A stretch of 64,000 nucleotides of DNA. Origin: Streptomyces sp. SN-593 (GTDB lineage Bacteria > Actinomycetota > Actinomycetes > Streptomycetales > Streptomycetaceae). The first letter of the stretch is position 1. Every line of letters begins with the position of its first letter. Location of the stretch: NCBI RefSeq assembly GCF_016756395.1, contig NZ_AP018365.1:1240001-1304000 (forward strand), read 5' to 3'. Positions 52,789-60,850 of this stretch are shown in pieces. A program made the translations under genes and the position numbers. Under the pieces are notes generated by a model that was not told the origin of the DNA, did no database searches, and worked only from the letters and a program-made list of their open reading frames with translations.

Positions 52789-53910
52789 ATGGAAAATTTC
52801 GAACGCGCCCGGCTGGACGCTTACTTCGCCCGGATCGCCGCCCAGTTCACCCCGGGTGAGCAGGCGTCGTCGTTCCTCATCACGCACCTGCTGGCCGAAC
52901 GTCCTGCGTTCGTCCGCGCGGTCGCCACGATGACCCGGCTCACCGCAGTGCTGCCCAAGCCGAAGTCTGTCCACCCGGACGCGAAGCGCGAGGTCGAGCA
53001 GACGCACATGGTCGACGCCCTCACCCGCGAAATGTTCGACCGGGCCGACGGCGCTCTGGACTACCTCGAATCCCGTGCCGCCGGCCAGACGGTCGCCCTG
53101 CTGGACGTCGGCGGCTACTTCGCCCCCAGCCTCGCCGACGTCCACAACCGCTTCACCGGCCACCTCGCCGGGGTGATCGAGGACACCGAGAACGGGCACC
53201 GCCGCTACCAGGACCTCGACAAACTGCCCTGCCCCGTCATCTCCGTCGCCCGATCCCCCCTGAAGGACCCCGAGGACTTCCTCGTCGGCCAGTCCGTCGT
53301 CTTCTCCACCGAGGCCGTCATGCGCGATCGCGGCGACATCCTCCACGGCCGTCCGGCCCTGGTGATCGGCTTCGGCAAACTCGGCTCGTCGATCGCCCGC
53401 CTCCTGCACGCCAAGGGCGTCCAGGTCACCGTCTTCGACATCGACCCGGTCCGCCGCACCCAGGCCCTCTCCCAGGGCTTCACCGTCGCCCGCGACCGTG
53501 AAGCCGCGCTGCCAGGGGCCGGCTTGGTGCTCTGCGCGACCGGTGCTGCCTCCCTGGGCGGCGAGGACTTCTCCCACCTGCGTAACGGCGCCTACGTCGC
53601 CACCGTCACCAGCAGCGAGGACGAACTCGACCTCGCCGGGCTCCCCCACGTCTACACCCGCAGCCAGGTCGGCGACCACGTCACCCGCTACCAGACCACC
53701 GGCCACTACTTCTATCTGGTGAACGGCGGCAACGCCGTCAACTTCATCCACGGCGCCAGCGTTGGACCTTTCATCTTCCTGGTCCAGGCCGAGATCCTCG
53801 CCGCGATCAGAATGCTCACTCGCGGCGACCTCGCCCCCGGTCTCCATGAGGTCCCCGCACACGACCGCGAAGCCATCGCGGCGACCTGGCTTTCCTACTT
53901 CAACAGGTGA
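52789..53910 (+). CDS. Divergent S-adenosylhomocysteine-hydrolase-like NAD-binding protein
   Basis: A 373-residue protein that follows the order of adenosylhomocysteinase: LLDVGGYFAPSLADV (in place of DDGG), GVIEDTENGHRRY (in place of the SEET-TG-RL segment), then VARSPLKDPEDFLVGQS, where a Lys-x3-Asp pair is kept, and the NAD motif LVIGFGKLGSSIARLL with acidic FDIDP. It is shorter than the usual 430-490 residues, and the N-terminal substrate segment is different, so true SAH hydrolysis is doubtful. The ATG at 52789 follows GAGAGG. The Nudix gene begins five bases after its stop. Confidence 0.75.
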   Translation: MENFERARLDAYFARIAAQFTPGEQASSFLITHLLAERPAFVRAVATMTRLTAVLPKPKSVHPDAKREVEQTHMVDALTREMFDRADGALDYLESRAAGQTVALLDVGGYFAPSLADVHNRFTGHLAGVIEDTENGHRRYQDLDKLPCPVISVARSPLKDPEDFLVGQSVVFSTEAVMRDRGDILHGRPALVIGFGKLGSSIARLLHAKGVQVTVFDIDPVRRTQALSQGFTVARDREAALPGAGLVLCATGAASLGGEDFSHLRNGAYVATVTSSEDELDLAGLPHVYTRSQVGDHVTRYQTTGHYFYLVNGGNAVNFIHGASVGPFIFLVQAEILAAIRMLTRGDLAPGLHEVPAHDREAIAATWLSYFNR

Positions 53911-53915
53911 TCACC

Positions 53916-54458
53916 ATGACCATCACGGCCAACCACATCCGCACCACCATCGCCGCCTACCTCGACGAACACCCCGAGGACAAGCGCGAACTCAGTGTCG
54001 TCCTCGGTCGCCTCGACGGCGACGACGACCTCACCAACCGCAAGACGCTGCCCAGCCACGTCACCGCAGGAGCCATCCTCGTCGGCCCTGACGGCCGTGT
54101 CCTGCACATCCTCCACAACGTGACCCAGAAGTGGCTGCTGCCCGGCGGTCACCTGGAGCCCTCGGACGAGACGCTCCTCCAGGCCGCCGCCCGCGAACTC
54201 GCTGAGGAGACCGGCATCCCGCCCCACGTCGTCGTCCCGCACGGCGAGACGCCGCTCCACATCGACATCCACCCCATCGAGGCCAACCCCGCCAAGGGCG
54301 AGCCCGCCCACCGGCACGTCGACTTCCGCTTCCTCTTCCGCACCACTGCCGACATCGGCGAACTCCAGGCCGAAGAAGTCTCCGGCGCTGCCTGGCGAAC
54401 GGTCAACACCCTGCACGACGAGAGGTTGGGGCAGCGCGTCGCCCAGGCACTGGGTTGA
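53916..54458 (+). CDS. Nudix hydrolase
   Basis: A 180-residue pyrophosphohydrolase of nucleoside-diphosphate derivatives. The Nudix box begins GGHLEPSDE and ends RELAEETGI; between the glycine and first glutamate there are six residues rather than five, a one-residue insertion. VTAGAILVGPDGRVLHILHN precedes it. AGGTGA lies five bases before the ATG; a GTG at 53907 overlapping the previous stop is an alternative. It closes the plus-strand arm of the cassette and presumably acts in the same pathway as the SAH-hydrolase-like protein. Confidence 0.9.
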   Translation: MTITANHIRTTIAAYLDEHPEDKRELSVVLGRLDGDDDLTNRKTLPSHVTAGAILVGPDGRVLHILHNVTQKWLLPGGHLEPSDETLLQAAARELAEETGIPPHVVVPHGETPLHIDIHPIEANPAKGEPAHRHVDFRFLFRTTADIGELQAEEVSGAAWRTVNTLHDERLGQRVAQALG

Positions 54459-54665
54459 CCCCGAGACCGGGCCCCCTGCGCCCGCGATCCCCGACGCTCG
54501 GGGGCGGCCTCCAAGCCCGTCCAGTGACAGGCCATTAAGAGTGATCTGGCCATCGCCGCACGGAACCGGGCTCTGGCCCTGATGGGAGGTGTGTTCCCCC
54601 GAGCCCACCCGCCAAGCCATCGCTTCGCTTCGCACACCCCCTGACTACCGGCGACGCGGCATATC

Positions 54666-54685
54666 CGGGGTGTTCGAACACCCCG
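54666..54685. repeat. 20-bp perfect palindrome
   Basis: CGGGGTGTTCGAACACCCCG is fully symmetric around TTCGAA. It lies 200 bp after the Nudix stop, in otherwise non-coding DNA. It could be a terminator-like hairpin, an operator or a recombination site. Confidence 0.7.
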
Positions 54686-54726
54686 ACGCGCGGAAGAATA
54701 CTGGCCAAGCACGCATCAACAGGCCG

Positions 54727-54905
54727 ATGAAGGAAACCGCACGCGAGTGGGAGGAGGAGACCGGCCCGACCGTGGAGCCCGAGGCGCTGGAGTCGCCCAG
54801 ACCATCCATGGCGCATGGGGTGTCGATGACTTCGTGGTCACGACCGGCAGCGCGTTGCAACCGTACCTCACCGGTGATCCCGGACGGCTGGCGGCAGTGG
54901 GCGGG
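54727..54905 (+). pseudogene. Decayed Nudix hydrolase fragment
   Basis: The frame at 54727 reads KETAREWEEETGPTVEPEAL, the second half of a Nudix box. Near 54795 the sense moves to another frame: QTIHGAWGVDDFVVTTGSAL, as expected after the box in these proteins. The first half of the gene is missing in 54459-54720. It is not a copy of the intact neighbour, since the sequences differ, so it is a remnant of a second Nudix gene. Confidence 0.6.
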
Positions 54906-54961
54906 AAGAAGGGGGTTGGGGTGGGGGCGGACGGAGCGCGTGGCTGGGGCTGCTTGCTGGG

Positions 54962-55201
54962 GTGGCGGGTGCTCGCGGTCGGACCGTCGGAGTGCCGTGT
55001 CCGGACTGCGGCGCCGCGCGGGTCGGGGTGCGGTACATCGTGGATCCAGACAGCCGTGTCGGTTACGGACTGCTGTGGTGCGGGGCGTGCCTGTGCGGCA
55101 TCACGGTCTCGCGGGTCCGCGCGCCGGACGGGGCGCCGACGCGGGCCCTCAGTGACCCGGAGGCGAGCGCCGGGGTGCCGGACTTCGTCCGGGTCGACTG
55201 A
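54962..55201 (+). CDS. Small cysteine-rich (zinc-ribbon-like) protein
   Basis: A protein of up to 79 residues with two cysteine pairs, CPDCG near residue 13-17 and WCGAC about 27 residues later, a probable zinc ribbon; the rest (GITVSRVRAPDG) matches a family of small Streptomyces hypotheticals that I recognise by pattern only. The GTG at 54962 gives the longest form; a GTG at 54992 just before CPDCG may be real. No function is assigned. Confidence 0.6.
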   Translation: MAGARGRTVGVPCPDCGAARVGVRYIVDPDSRVGYGLLWCGACLCGITVSRVRAPDGAPTRALSDPEASAGVPDFVRVD

Positions 55202-55245
55202 CCCGGTGGCAGGAGGCGGGTGGGCCCGGGCAGAGGGGGTTCGGG

Positions 55246-55320
55246 ATGACCGTCACCGCGTGGGACCAGATCGTGTGGCTCGGTGAGCCGGGCGGGCCGA
55301 GTTGGCGGCTGCCGGCCTGA
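55246..55320 (+). CDS. Possible 24-residue peptide ORF
   Basis: ATG at 55246 after a good AGAGGGGG site; the peptide is MTVTAWDQIVWLGEPGGPSW followed by four residues and a stop. Its tryptophan-rich composition and the strong ribosome site are the only support. It may be spurious. Confidence 0.25.
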   Translation: MTVTAWDQIVWLGEPGGPSWRLPA

Positions 55321-55401
55321 CCCACCCGCGGGACTTCCCGACCGGCACCGCCACCGCTTCGGGAATCGGGCCGCCCCGCTTCCGCCGCGCACCCGGGGGC
55401 G

Positions 55402-55851
55402 TCAGGCGGGGTCGGCGAGGAGGGTGGTGAGGGCGCGGGCGAAGAGCGGGCGGGCGGTCAGCGCGGTGGGACGGGAGAAGAGCGCGTCCGGCAGGCCCCG
55501 GACACGGAGGTCCTCGCGCCAGCGGACCCGGGAGCCGGCGGTGTCGGGGAGGGGGCGCACCTCGATCTCGGCCCAGCCGAGGACCACCCGGCCGGTCTTG
55601 ACCAGCCGGCACCGCGCGTACCCGTCGGGGCCCGGCGGCTGCCACTCCTCGACCCGCATGGGATCGGCGAAGCCCACGCCGCCGATGCCCGTGCGCGCCA
55701 CGAACGCCGTGCCGACCCCCGAGGGCGGCGGGGTCAGCACCTCGATCCGGGTCAGGGGCACCGTGGCGGTGTGCCGTTCCCACGTGGTCAGGCGCCGCCA
55801 TGCCTCGGCCGGCGGTAGGGCGGTGGTGCGTTCGACGAGGAAGAGGGCCAC
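55402..55851 (-). CDS. SRPBCC-superfamily protein
   Basis: A 149-residue START-like fold: FLVERTTALPPAEAWRRLTT at the N-terminus, GIGGVGFADPMRVEEWQPPG in the centre and VRWREDLRVRGLPDALFSRP, then a C-terminal helix. Such proteins bind lipophilic ligands, and Streptomyces has many copies of this subgroup. The GTG at 55851 starts the conserved N-terminus; an ATG at 55929 would add 26 basic non-conserved residues. Function unknown beyond the fold. Confidence 0.82.
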   Translation of the reverse strand: MALFLVERTTALPPAEAWRRLTTWERHTATVPLTRIEVLTPPPSGVGTAFVARTGIGGVGFADPMRVEEWQPPGPDGYARCRLVKTGRVVLGWAEIEVRPLPDTAGSRVRWREDLRVRGLPDALFSRPTALTARPLFARALTTLLADPA

Positions 55852-55945
55852 CCGGCGAGCGTAGGCCTTGCCGGTGCCGGCAGCCCGTCGTACACGCCCC
55901 GTACCCCCCTCACGCCGGGAGCGCGTCACCCATGCCGCGGCGGCG

Positions 55946-57739
55946 TCACCAAGCCGACGGGCGGTAGTCCTTCAGGAAGCAGCCGTACAGGTCCTCGCCC
56001 TGCTCCCCCCGCACCACCGGGTCGTACACGCGCGCGGCGCCGTCGACCAGGTCCAGCGGGGCGTGGAAGCCCTCGGCGGCGAGCCGCACCTTGTCGGGGT
56101 GCGGCCGCTCGTCGGTGATCCAGCCGGTGTCGACCGCCGTCATGAGGATGCCGTCGGTCTCCAGCATCTCCTGCGCGCTGGTGCGGGTGAGCATGTTGAG
56201 CGCGGCCTTGGCCATGTTGGTGTGCGGGTGGCCGGGCCCCTTGTAGCCGCGGCTGAACTGCCCCTCCATGGCGGACACGTTGACGACGTACTTGCGCCGG
56301 GCCGCGGCCGCGGCCATCGACGGCCGCAGCCGGCTGATCAGGACGAACGGCGCGGTGACGTTGCACAGTTGGACTTCGAGCAGCTCCACCGGATCGACCT
56401 CCCCGACGGTCTGCACCCACGTGTTGCTCGCGTCGAGGTCGGGTACGAGGCCGCCGGCGTCGATCGCGGTGCCCGCCTCGATCCGGGCGAGCGAGGCCGA
56501 CCCGCTGACCAGGGCGAGGCCGGTGACGTCGTCCGGGGTGAGGAGTTCACCGCGCGGTGAGGGCAGCGCGGCCGCGGTCTGGGCGCCCGACCCGAACGCG
56601 CCGATCACCTCGGCGGCGGGCAGCTCACCCGCGGGCAGCGGCGCGCCCTCGGCGGCGACCAGTTCGCTGTAGGCGCGCGGCGAGCGGCGCACCGTCTGGG
56701 CCGCGTTGTTGATGAGGATGTCCAGCGGTCCGGCGGCCGCCACGGAGTCGGCGAGCGCGACCACCTGCGCCGGGTCGCGCAGGTCGATGCCCACGATCTT
56801 CAGCCGGTGCAGCCAGTCCGCGCTGTCCGGCATCGCCTTGAAGCGGCGAATCGCGTCGTTGGGGAAACGCGTGGTGATCGTGGTGTGGGCGCCGTCGCGC
56901 AGCAGCCGCAGCGCGATGTACATGCCGATCTTGGCGCGGCCGCCGGTGAGCAGCGCGCGCCGCCCGGTCAGGTCGGTGCGGGCGTCGCGCCGGGCCCGGT
57001 TCTCGGCCGCGCACGGCGGGCACAACTGGTGGTAGAACGCGTCGACCTCGACGTAGCGGGTCTTGCAGACGTAGCAGGAGCGCGGCCGCTCCAGGATGCC
57101 GGCGAGTTCGGTGGTCACGGAGGTGCTGAGCTGGACGCCGAGCGTCTCGTCGTCGATCCGGTCGGCCGCGCCGGTGGCGGTGGCCTCGGTGACGGACTTG
57201 TCGTTGGCGGTCTTGGCGGCCCGGCGCTCCTGGCGGCGGCGCTGCTTGACCGTGCGGTAGATCCCGGCGGTGGCGCGGCGTACGGCGACGGCGTCGGGGT
57301 GGTCGATCGGAAGGTCGTCCAGCTCGGCGAGCACGGCGAGGCACAGGGCGAGGCGGTCGGGGTCGATGCCGGGGGCCTCCGGCGGTTCCCCGGAACCGGG
57401 AACGGCTCCCACCGGTCCACCGGGACCCGGAACGGCCTCCGCCGGTCCACCGGGACCCGGAACGGCCTCCACCACGACCCCCACCGGTTCCCCGGAAGCC
57501 GGTCCACCGGACGGCGGTCCCCCGGTCTCGGCCCCCGCGGCCCGTGGCCCTGCGGTCTCCGGTCCCCCGACCTGGCGGGGCACCGCACCCGCCACCCGGC
57601 CCGCGGCGGCCGCGCCGTCCCGGGCGGGCCGCGCGGCACGCGCATCCCGGGCGTCCGGGGCGCCCTGGGCGGGCGCGCCCGCGCCGCCGGGGGCCGGGTC
57701 GGGCCCGGGCCCGTACAGGTCCTGCGTGGTCGCCGTCAT
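55946..57739 (-). CDS. Short-chain dehydrogenase with N-terminal zinc ribbon and repeat region
   Basis: A 597-residue fusion. Residues 1-125 are disordered, Pro/Gly-rich, with 10-residue repeats. Residues about 125-215 form a helical block with a basic segment (VKQRRRQERRAAK). A four-cysteine motif (Cys 222, 225, 240, 243; CYVC and CPPC) looks like a zinc ribbon. The SDR domain begins with RRALLTGGRAKIGMYIALRL and contains NNAAQ and a Tyr-x3-Lys-type region after VVNVSAMEGQFSRGYKG. Family members in Streptomyces are annotated only as SDR oxidoreductases; substrate unknown. Confidence 0.85.
   Translation of the reverse strand: MTATTQDLYGPGPDPAPGGAGAPAQGAPDARDARAARPARDGAAAAGRVAGAVPRQVGGPETAGPRAAGAETGGPPSGGPASGEPVGVVVEAVPGPGGPAEAVPGPGGPVGAVPGSGEPPEAPGIDPDRLALCLAVLAELDDLPIDHPDAVAVRRATAGIYRTVKQRRRQERRAAKTANDKSVTEATATGAADRIDDETLGVQLSTSVTTELAGILERPRSCYVCKTRYVEVDAFYHQLCPPCAAENRARRDARTDLTGRRALLTGGRAKIGMYIALRLLRDGAHTTITTRFPNDAIRRFKAMPDSADWLHRLKIVGIDLRDPAQVVALADSVAAAGPLDILINNAAQTVRRSPRAYSELVAAEGAPLPAGELPAAEVIGAFGSGAQTAAALPSPRGELLTPDDVTGLALVSGSASLARIEAGTAIDAGGLVPDLDASNTWVQTVGEVDPVELLEVQLCNVTAPFVLISRLRPSMAAAAARRKYVVNVSAMEGQFSRGYKGPGHPHTNMAKAALNMLTRTSAQEMLETDGILMTAVDTGWITDERPHPDKVRLAAEGFHAPLDLVDGAARVYDPVVRGEQGEDLYGCFLKDYRPSAW
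57391..57480. repeat. Three 30-bp in-frame repeats in the SDR-fusion gene
   Basis: Units at 57391, 57421 and 57451 (core CGGAACGGCCTCC) encode 10-residue Pro/Gly repeats (PGPGGP-containing) in the disordered N-terminus. Confidence 0.8.
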
Positions 57740-58030
57740 GAAACCGCTGCTCTCCGTGTGATCCCCGTGGGTACCGGGCCCTCGTCCCCGCCCGGTCATG
57801 GGGCGAACTTTACGTTTGCCGCGCGGACAGCTCCAAACCCGTTCCCGCAGCGCGCACCCGCCGCGCTGCTCCGCACCACCCCGCCCGCACCGCGCCGCAC
57901 CGCACCGCCCACCCCACACCGCGCCACACCGCCGCCCCGCCTGGCCCCGGACGCCGCCGGTACCCTCGGGACGTTTCCGCGATCACGCCCCGCGCCCCGT
58001 CGCCGCCGCCCGCCACCCCGTGGAGGTCCG

Positions 58031-59266
58031 TTGAGCCCCGCCGACCCGTTGGACCTCCCGCACGACGCGCCGTTCGGGGTGCACAACCTGCCCTACGGCG
58101 TCTTCAGCACGGCCGGCGACCCGCGGCGACGGCTCGGCGTGCGCTACGGCGACCACGTGCTCGACGCCGGCGCCGCCGCCCGCGCCACCGGCGCGCCCGC
58201 CGACCTCGCGGAACTGCTGGCCGCACCCTCGCTCGGCCCGCTGCTGGCGGCGGGCCGCCCCGCCTGGACCCGGGTCCGCGCGGCGCTCACCTCCTGGCTG
58301 ACCGACGAGCGGCACCGCGCCGCCGTCGCGCCCTGCCTGCTGCCGCTCGCGGACACCGCGCCGCACCTGCCGTTCGAGGTCGCGGACTACGTCGACTTCT
58401 ACGCCTCCGAGCACCACGCCTCGAACGTCGGGCGGATCTTCCGCCCGGGCGCCGAGGCGCTCCCGCCGAACTGGAAGCACCTGCCGATCGGCTACCACGG
58501 CCGGGCGGGCACCGTGGTGGTGTCGGGGACCGACGTCGTACGGCCCTGCGGGCAGCGCCGGGAGCCCGGCGAGCAGGCGCCGTCGTACGGCCCCTCCCGG
58601 CGGCTCGACATCGAGGCCGAGGTCGGCTTCGTGGTCGGCACGCCCTCCGCGCAGGGCGACCGGGTCGCGCTCGCCGGCGCCGACGACCACGTCTTCGGGC
58701 TGTGCCTGCTCAACGACTGGTCGGCGCGGGACATCCAGGCGTGGGAGTACGTCCCGCTCGGGCCGATGCTCGGGAAGTCCTTCGCCACGTCCGTCTCGGC
58801 GTGGGTGACGCCGCTGGACGCGCTGCGGCACGCCCGCACCGCACCGCCGCCGCGCGACCCGGCCCCGCTCCCCTACCTCGACGACCGCGCCGAGCCGGTC
58901 CCGTACGGCCTCGACCTCGCGCTCGAGGTGCGGCTCAACGGGCACGTCGTCGCCCGGCCGCCGTTCGCCACCATGTACTGGACGTACGCGCAGATGCTCG
59001 CCCACCTCACGGTCAACGGGGCCTCGCTGCGCACCGGCGACCTCTTCGGGTCGGGCACCGTCAGCGGGCCCGGGCGCGACACCCGGGGGGCGTTGATCGA
59101 GCTGACCTGGAACGGCGAGGAGCCGCTGCGGCTGCCCGACGGCAGCGGGCGGGGGTTCCTGGAGGACGGCGACGAGGTGGCCGTCACGGCGACCGCGCCG
59201 GGCCCGGACGGCATCCGGCTGGCGCTCTCCGAGGTGCGTGCCCGCATCCTGCCGGCCCGCCCCTGA
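58031..59266 (+). CDS. fahA: Fumarylacetoacetase
   Basis: A 411-residue enzyme that hydrolyses fumarylacetoacetate to fumarate and acetoacetate, the last step of tyrosine/homogentisate catabolism. Landmarks: FEVADYVDFYASEHHASNVG (metal and substrate residues), LPIGYHGRAGTVVVSG, DIEAEVGFVVG and GLCLLNDWSARDIQAWEYVP. The start is the TTG at 58031, with GGAGG five to six bases upstream; no ATG is suitable. Its upstream partners (hpd, hmgA) are not adjacent. Confidence 0.95.
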   Translation: MSPADPLDLPHDAPFGVHNLPYGVFSTAGDPRRRLGVRYGDHVLDAGAAARATGAPADLAELLAAPSLGPLLAAGRPAWTRVRAALTSWLTDERHRAAVAPCLLPLADTAPHLPFEVADYVDFYASEHHASNVGRIFRPGAEALPPNWKHLPIGYHGRAGTVVVSGTDVVRPCGQRREPGEQAPSYGPSRRLDIEAEVGFVVGTPSAQGDRVALAGADDHVFGLCLLNDWSARDIQAWEYVPLGPMLGKSFATSVSAWVTPLDALRHARTAPPPRDPAPLPYLDDRAEPVPYGLDLALEVRLNGHVVARPPFATMYWTYAQMLAHLTVNGASLRTGDLFGSGTVSGPGRDTRGALIELTWNGEEPLRLPDGSGRGFLEDGDEVAVTATAPGPDGIRLALSEVRARILPARP

Positions 59267-59573
59267 CCTCGGCGGCCGCGCCGGCGGGACGGGCCGCCGG
59301 AACACCGCCGCAACACCGCCGCCACGAAGCCGTATCGGGGCTCGATCCGCGCGCAAGAAGCGGTTGGGACCATGATGCGATGGGGCAGACAGAGATCGTG
59401 AACAGCGCGTGGTTACGCCGGTGCCGCACGCCGGCGCCCGAACGGTCAGGCCCCGCACGCCTGCCGCACTCCGGTGCCCCGACGGGTGTCGGTGCCCCCA
59501 CGGGTGTCGGTGTCACCGCGGCGGCCTGCGGCGCGGGGCGCGGCGGGCGGGCGCGCGGCAGACGGTGGTGTCG
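59267..59573. other. Intergenic stretch with short repeats
   Basis: About 300 bp after fumarylacetoacetase. A 17-18-bp unit CCACGGGTGTCGGTG is present twice near 59475-59515. No RNA gene is seen; the promoter for the DUF6059-like gene is expected here. Confidence 0.4.
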
Positions 59574-59942
59574 GTGAGGCGCGGCCGGGGCCCGCGGCGG
59601 CGGAACGCGGGCGCGTTCCGGTGGGCCGGGGGGCGGCGGAAGCGGTGGGCCGCGGGGCCGGGGCGGAGCGAACGGTCGTGGCGGGATGCGCTGTGGCGTT
59701 TCGTGGCGGAGGCCCACGACGCCCTGGCCTGCCTGGCCTGGTGCAGCGGCGTCACGCTCCTGCTGACCTCCCACGGGTCGGACCCGGAGGACGGCGACGA
59801 GGTGCCGGCCCGCGCCGGCGGCCCCGGCCACCGCGGGGGGCCGCCGCCCGGCCACCCCGAGCGGCTCGTCCGCGACCAGCCGCTGTCCGCCGCGGAGGCG
59901 GCCCTGTGGAAGCAGATCCTCCCCGAGGACCCGGCCGCGTGA
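59574..59942 (+). CDS. DUF6059-like small protein
   Basis: A protein of about 122 residues; the first 35 are arginine/glycine-rich. The conserved part begins WRDALWRFVAEAHDALACLA and ends GPPPGHPERLVRDQPLSAAE, a pattern I associate with the DUF6059 family of Streptomyces, often found near secondary-metabolite or signalling genes. One hydrophobic stretch (ACLAWCSGVTLLL) might touch the membrane. The exact start is uncertain: the GTG at 59574 lacks a good ribosome site. Confidence 0.6.
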   Translation: MRRGRGPRRRNAGAFRWAGGRRKRWAAGPGRSERSWRDALWRFVAEAHDALACLAWCSGVTLLLTSHGSDPEDGDEVPARAGGPGHRGGPPPGHPERLVRDQPLSAAEAALWKQILPEDPAA

Positions 59943-60056
59943 GACCCGGCCGGGTCGGACGGGAGAGGGTGGGCCGGGTCGGACGTGACGGGGCCGGCCG
60001 GGGCACGGTCGGCCGGGAGAGGGTGGCACGGGCCGGGGCGGAGCGATCCGCTCGGG

Positions 60057-60581
60057 TCAGCCCGTGACCTGCTTGCCCTTGGCGTCCACGACGTACCACA
60101 GCGCCCCGAACTGTTCGAGGCCCTGCCCGTTGGTCTGCCCCGCCTCGGTGTCGCCGAGGTAGCGGTACAGGGGGTGGCCGTTGTACGTGACCTGGGTGAC
60201 GCCGCCGGCGCGCTCGGTGGTGCCGAGCAGGCCCTTGTCCGCGCCCTTGCCCGGCTTGGCCGCGCCCTTGGTGGTGACCAGGGCGGGCCAGGCGGCGATG
60301 CAGGCGCCGGTGCAGGTGGCGGTGTTCTTCTTGTCGGCCTGGAACAGGTAGAGGGTGCGGCCCTTGCCGTCGACCAGGATGGTGCCGAGCTTCCCGGCGC
60401 TCTTGGTGGCGACGGTGGCCTGGCCCTTGGCGATCAGCTTGCTGGCGGAGGCGGAGGGCCCGGCCGGCCTCGCCGCGGGGGCGGCGCTGCCGCCGGAGGA
60501 GCCGTCGGAGGAACAACCGGTGAGCACGGCGGCGGTCAGGACTGCGACGGCGCAGGTGGCCGCCCTGGCGGTGCGCTTCAT
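60057..60581 (-). CDS. COG4315-type secreted lipoprotein
   Basis: A 174-residue lipoprotein with a signal peptide ending in LTGC (Cys 22) and a Ser/Gly/Ala linker. Two copies of the secreted repeat follow: ILVDGKGRTLYLFQADKKNT with CTGACIAAWPAL, and VTYNGHPLYRYLGDTEAGQT. The family (COG4315) is abundant in Actinobacteria and of unknown function. It is monocistronic and divergent from msrA by 269 bp. Confidence 0.88.
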   Translation of the reverse strand: MKRTARAATCAVAVLTAAVLTGCSSDGSSGGSAAPAARPAGPSASASKLIAKGQATVATKSAGKLGTILVDGKGRTLYLFQADKKNTATCTGACIAAWPALVTTKGAAKPGKGADKGLLGTTERAGGVTQVTYNGHPLYRYLGDTEAGQTNGQGLEQFGALWYVVDAKGKQVTG

Positions 60582-60850
60582 CAGGGGCTCCGGGAGGTGA
60601 GCTGGGGAGGGGAATCACAGCGTCGCGCCCGCGCCGCCGCCGTCCCGTGCCCGGCACACCCGCGGGCCGCCCGGTCCACCCTGACGGCGCACGCCCGCGC
60701 CGCCGCCCGCCCCCGTGGTGGCGCAACCCCCTCTCCCGGCGGGGACGGGGGCCCTCCCGGGCAGGGGACCACCGGACCCCGGAATCGCGCGGCACCGGAA
60801 AGCGTTGACGTCCGTGCAGGATCGCCATGACCACGAGTGGGAGGACCGAG

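Noticed and set aside
54666..54685. A tRNA T-arm remnant (GTTCGAAC) as an integration scar
   Set aside because: The loop would have six rather than seven bases and no acceptor stem or anticodon arm is nearby; it is a plain palindrome.
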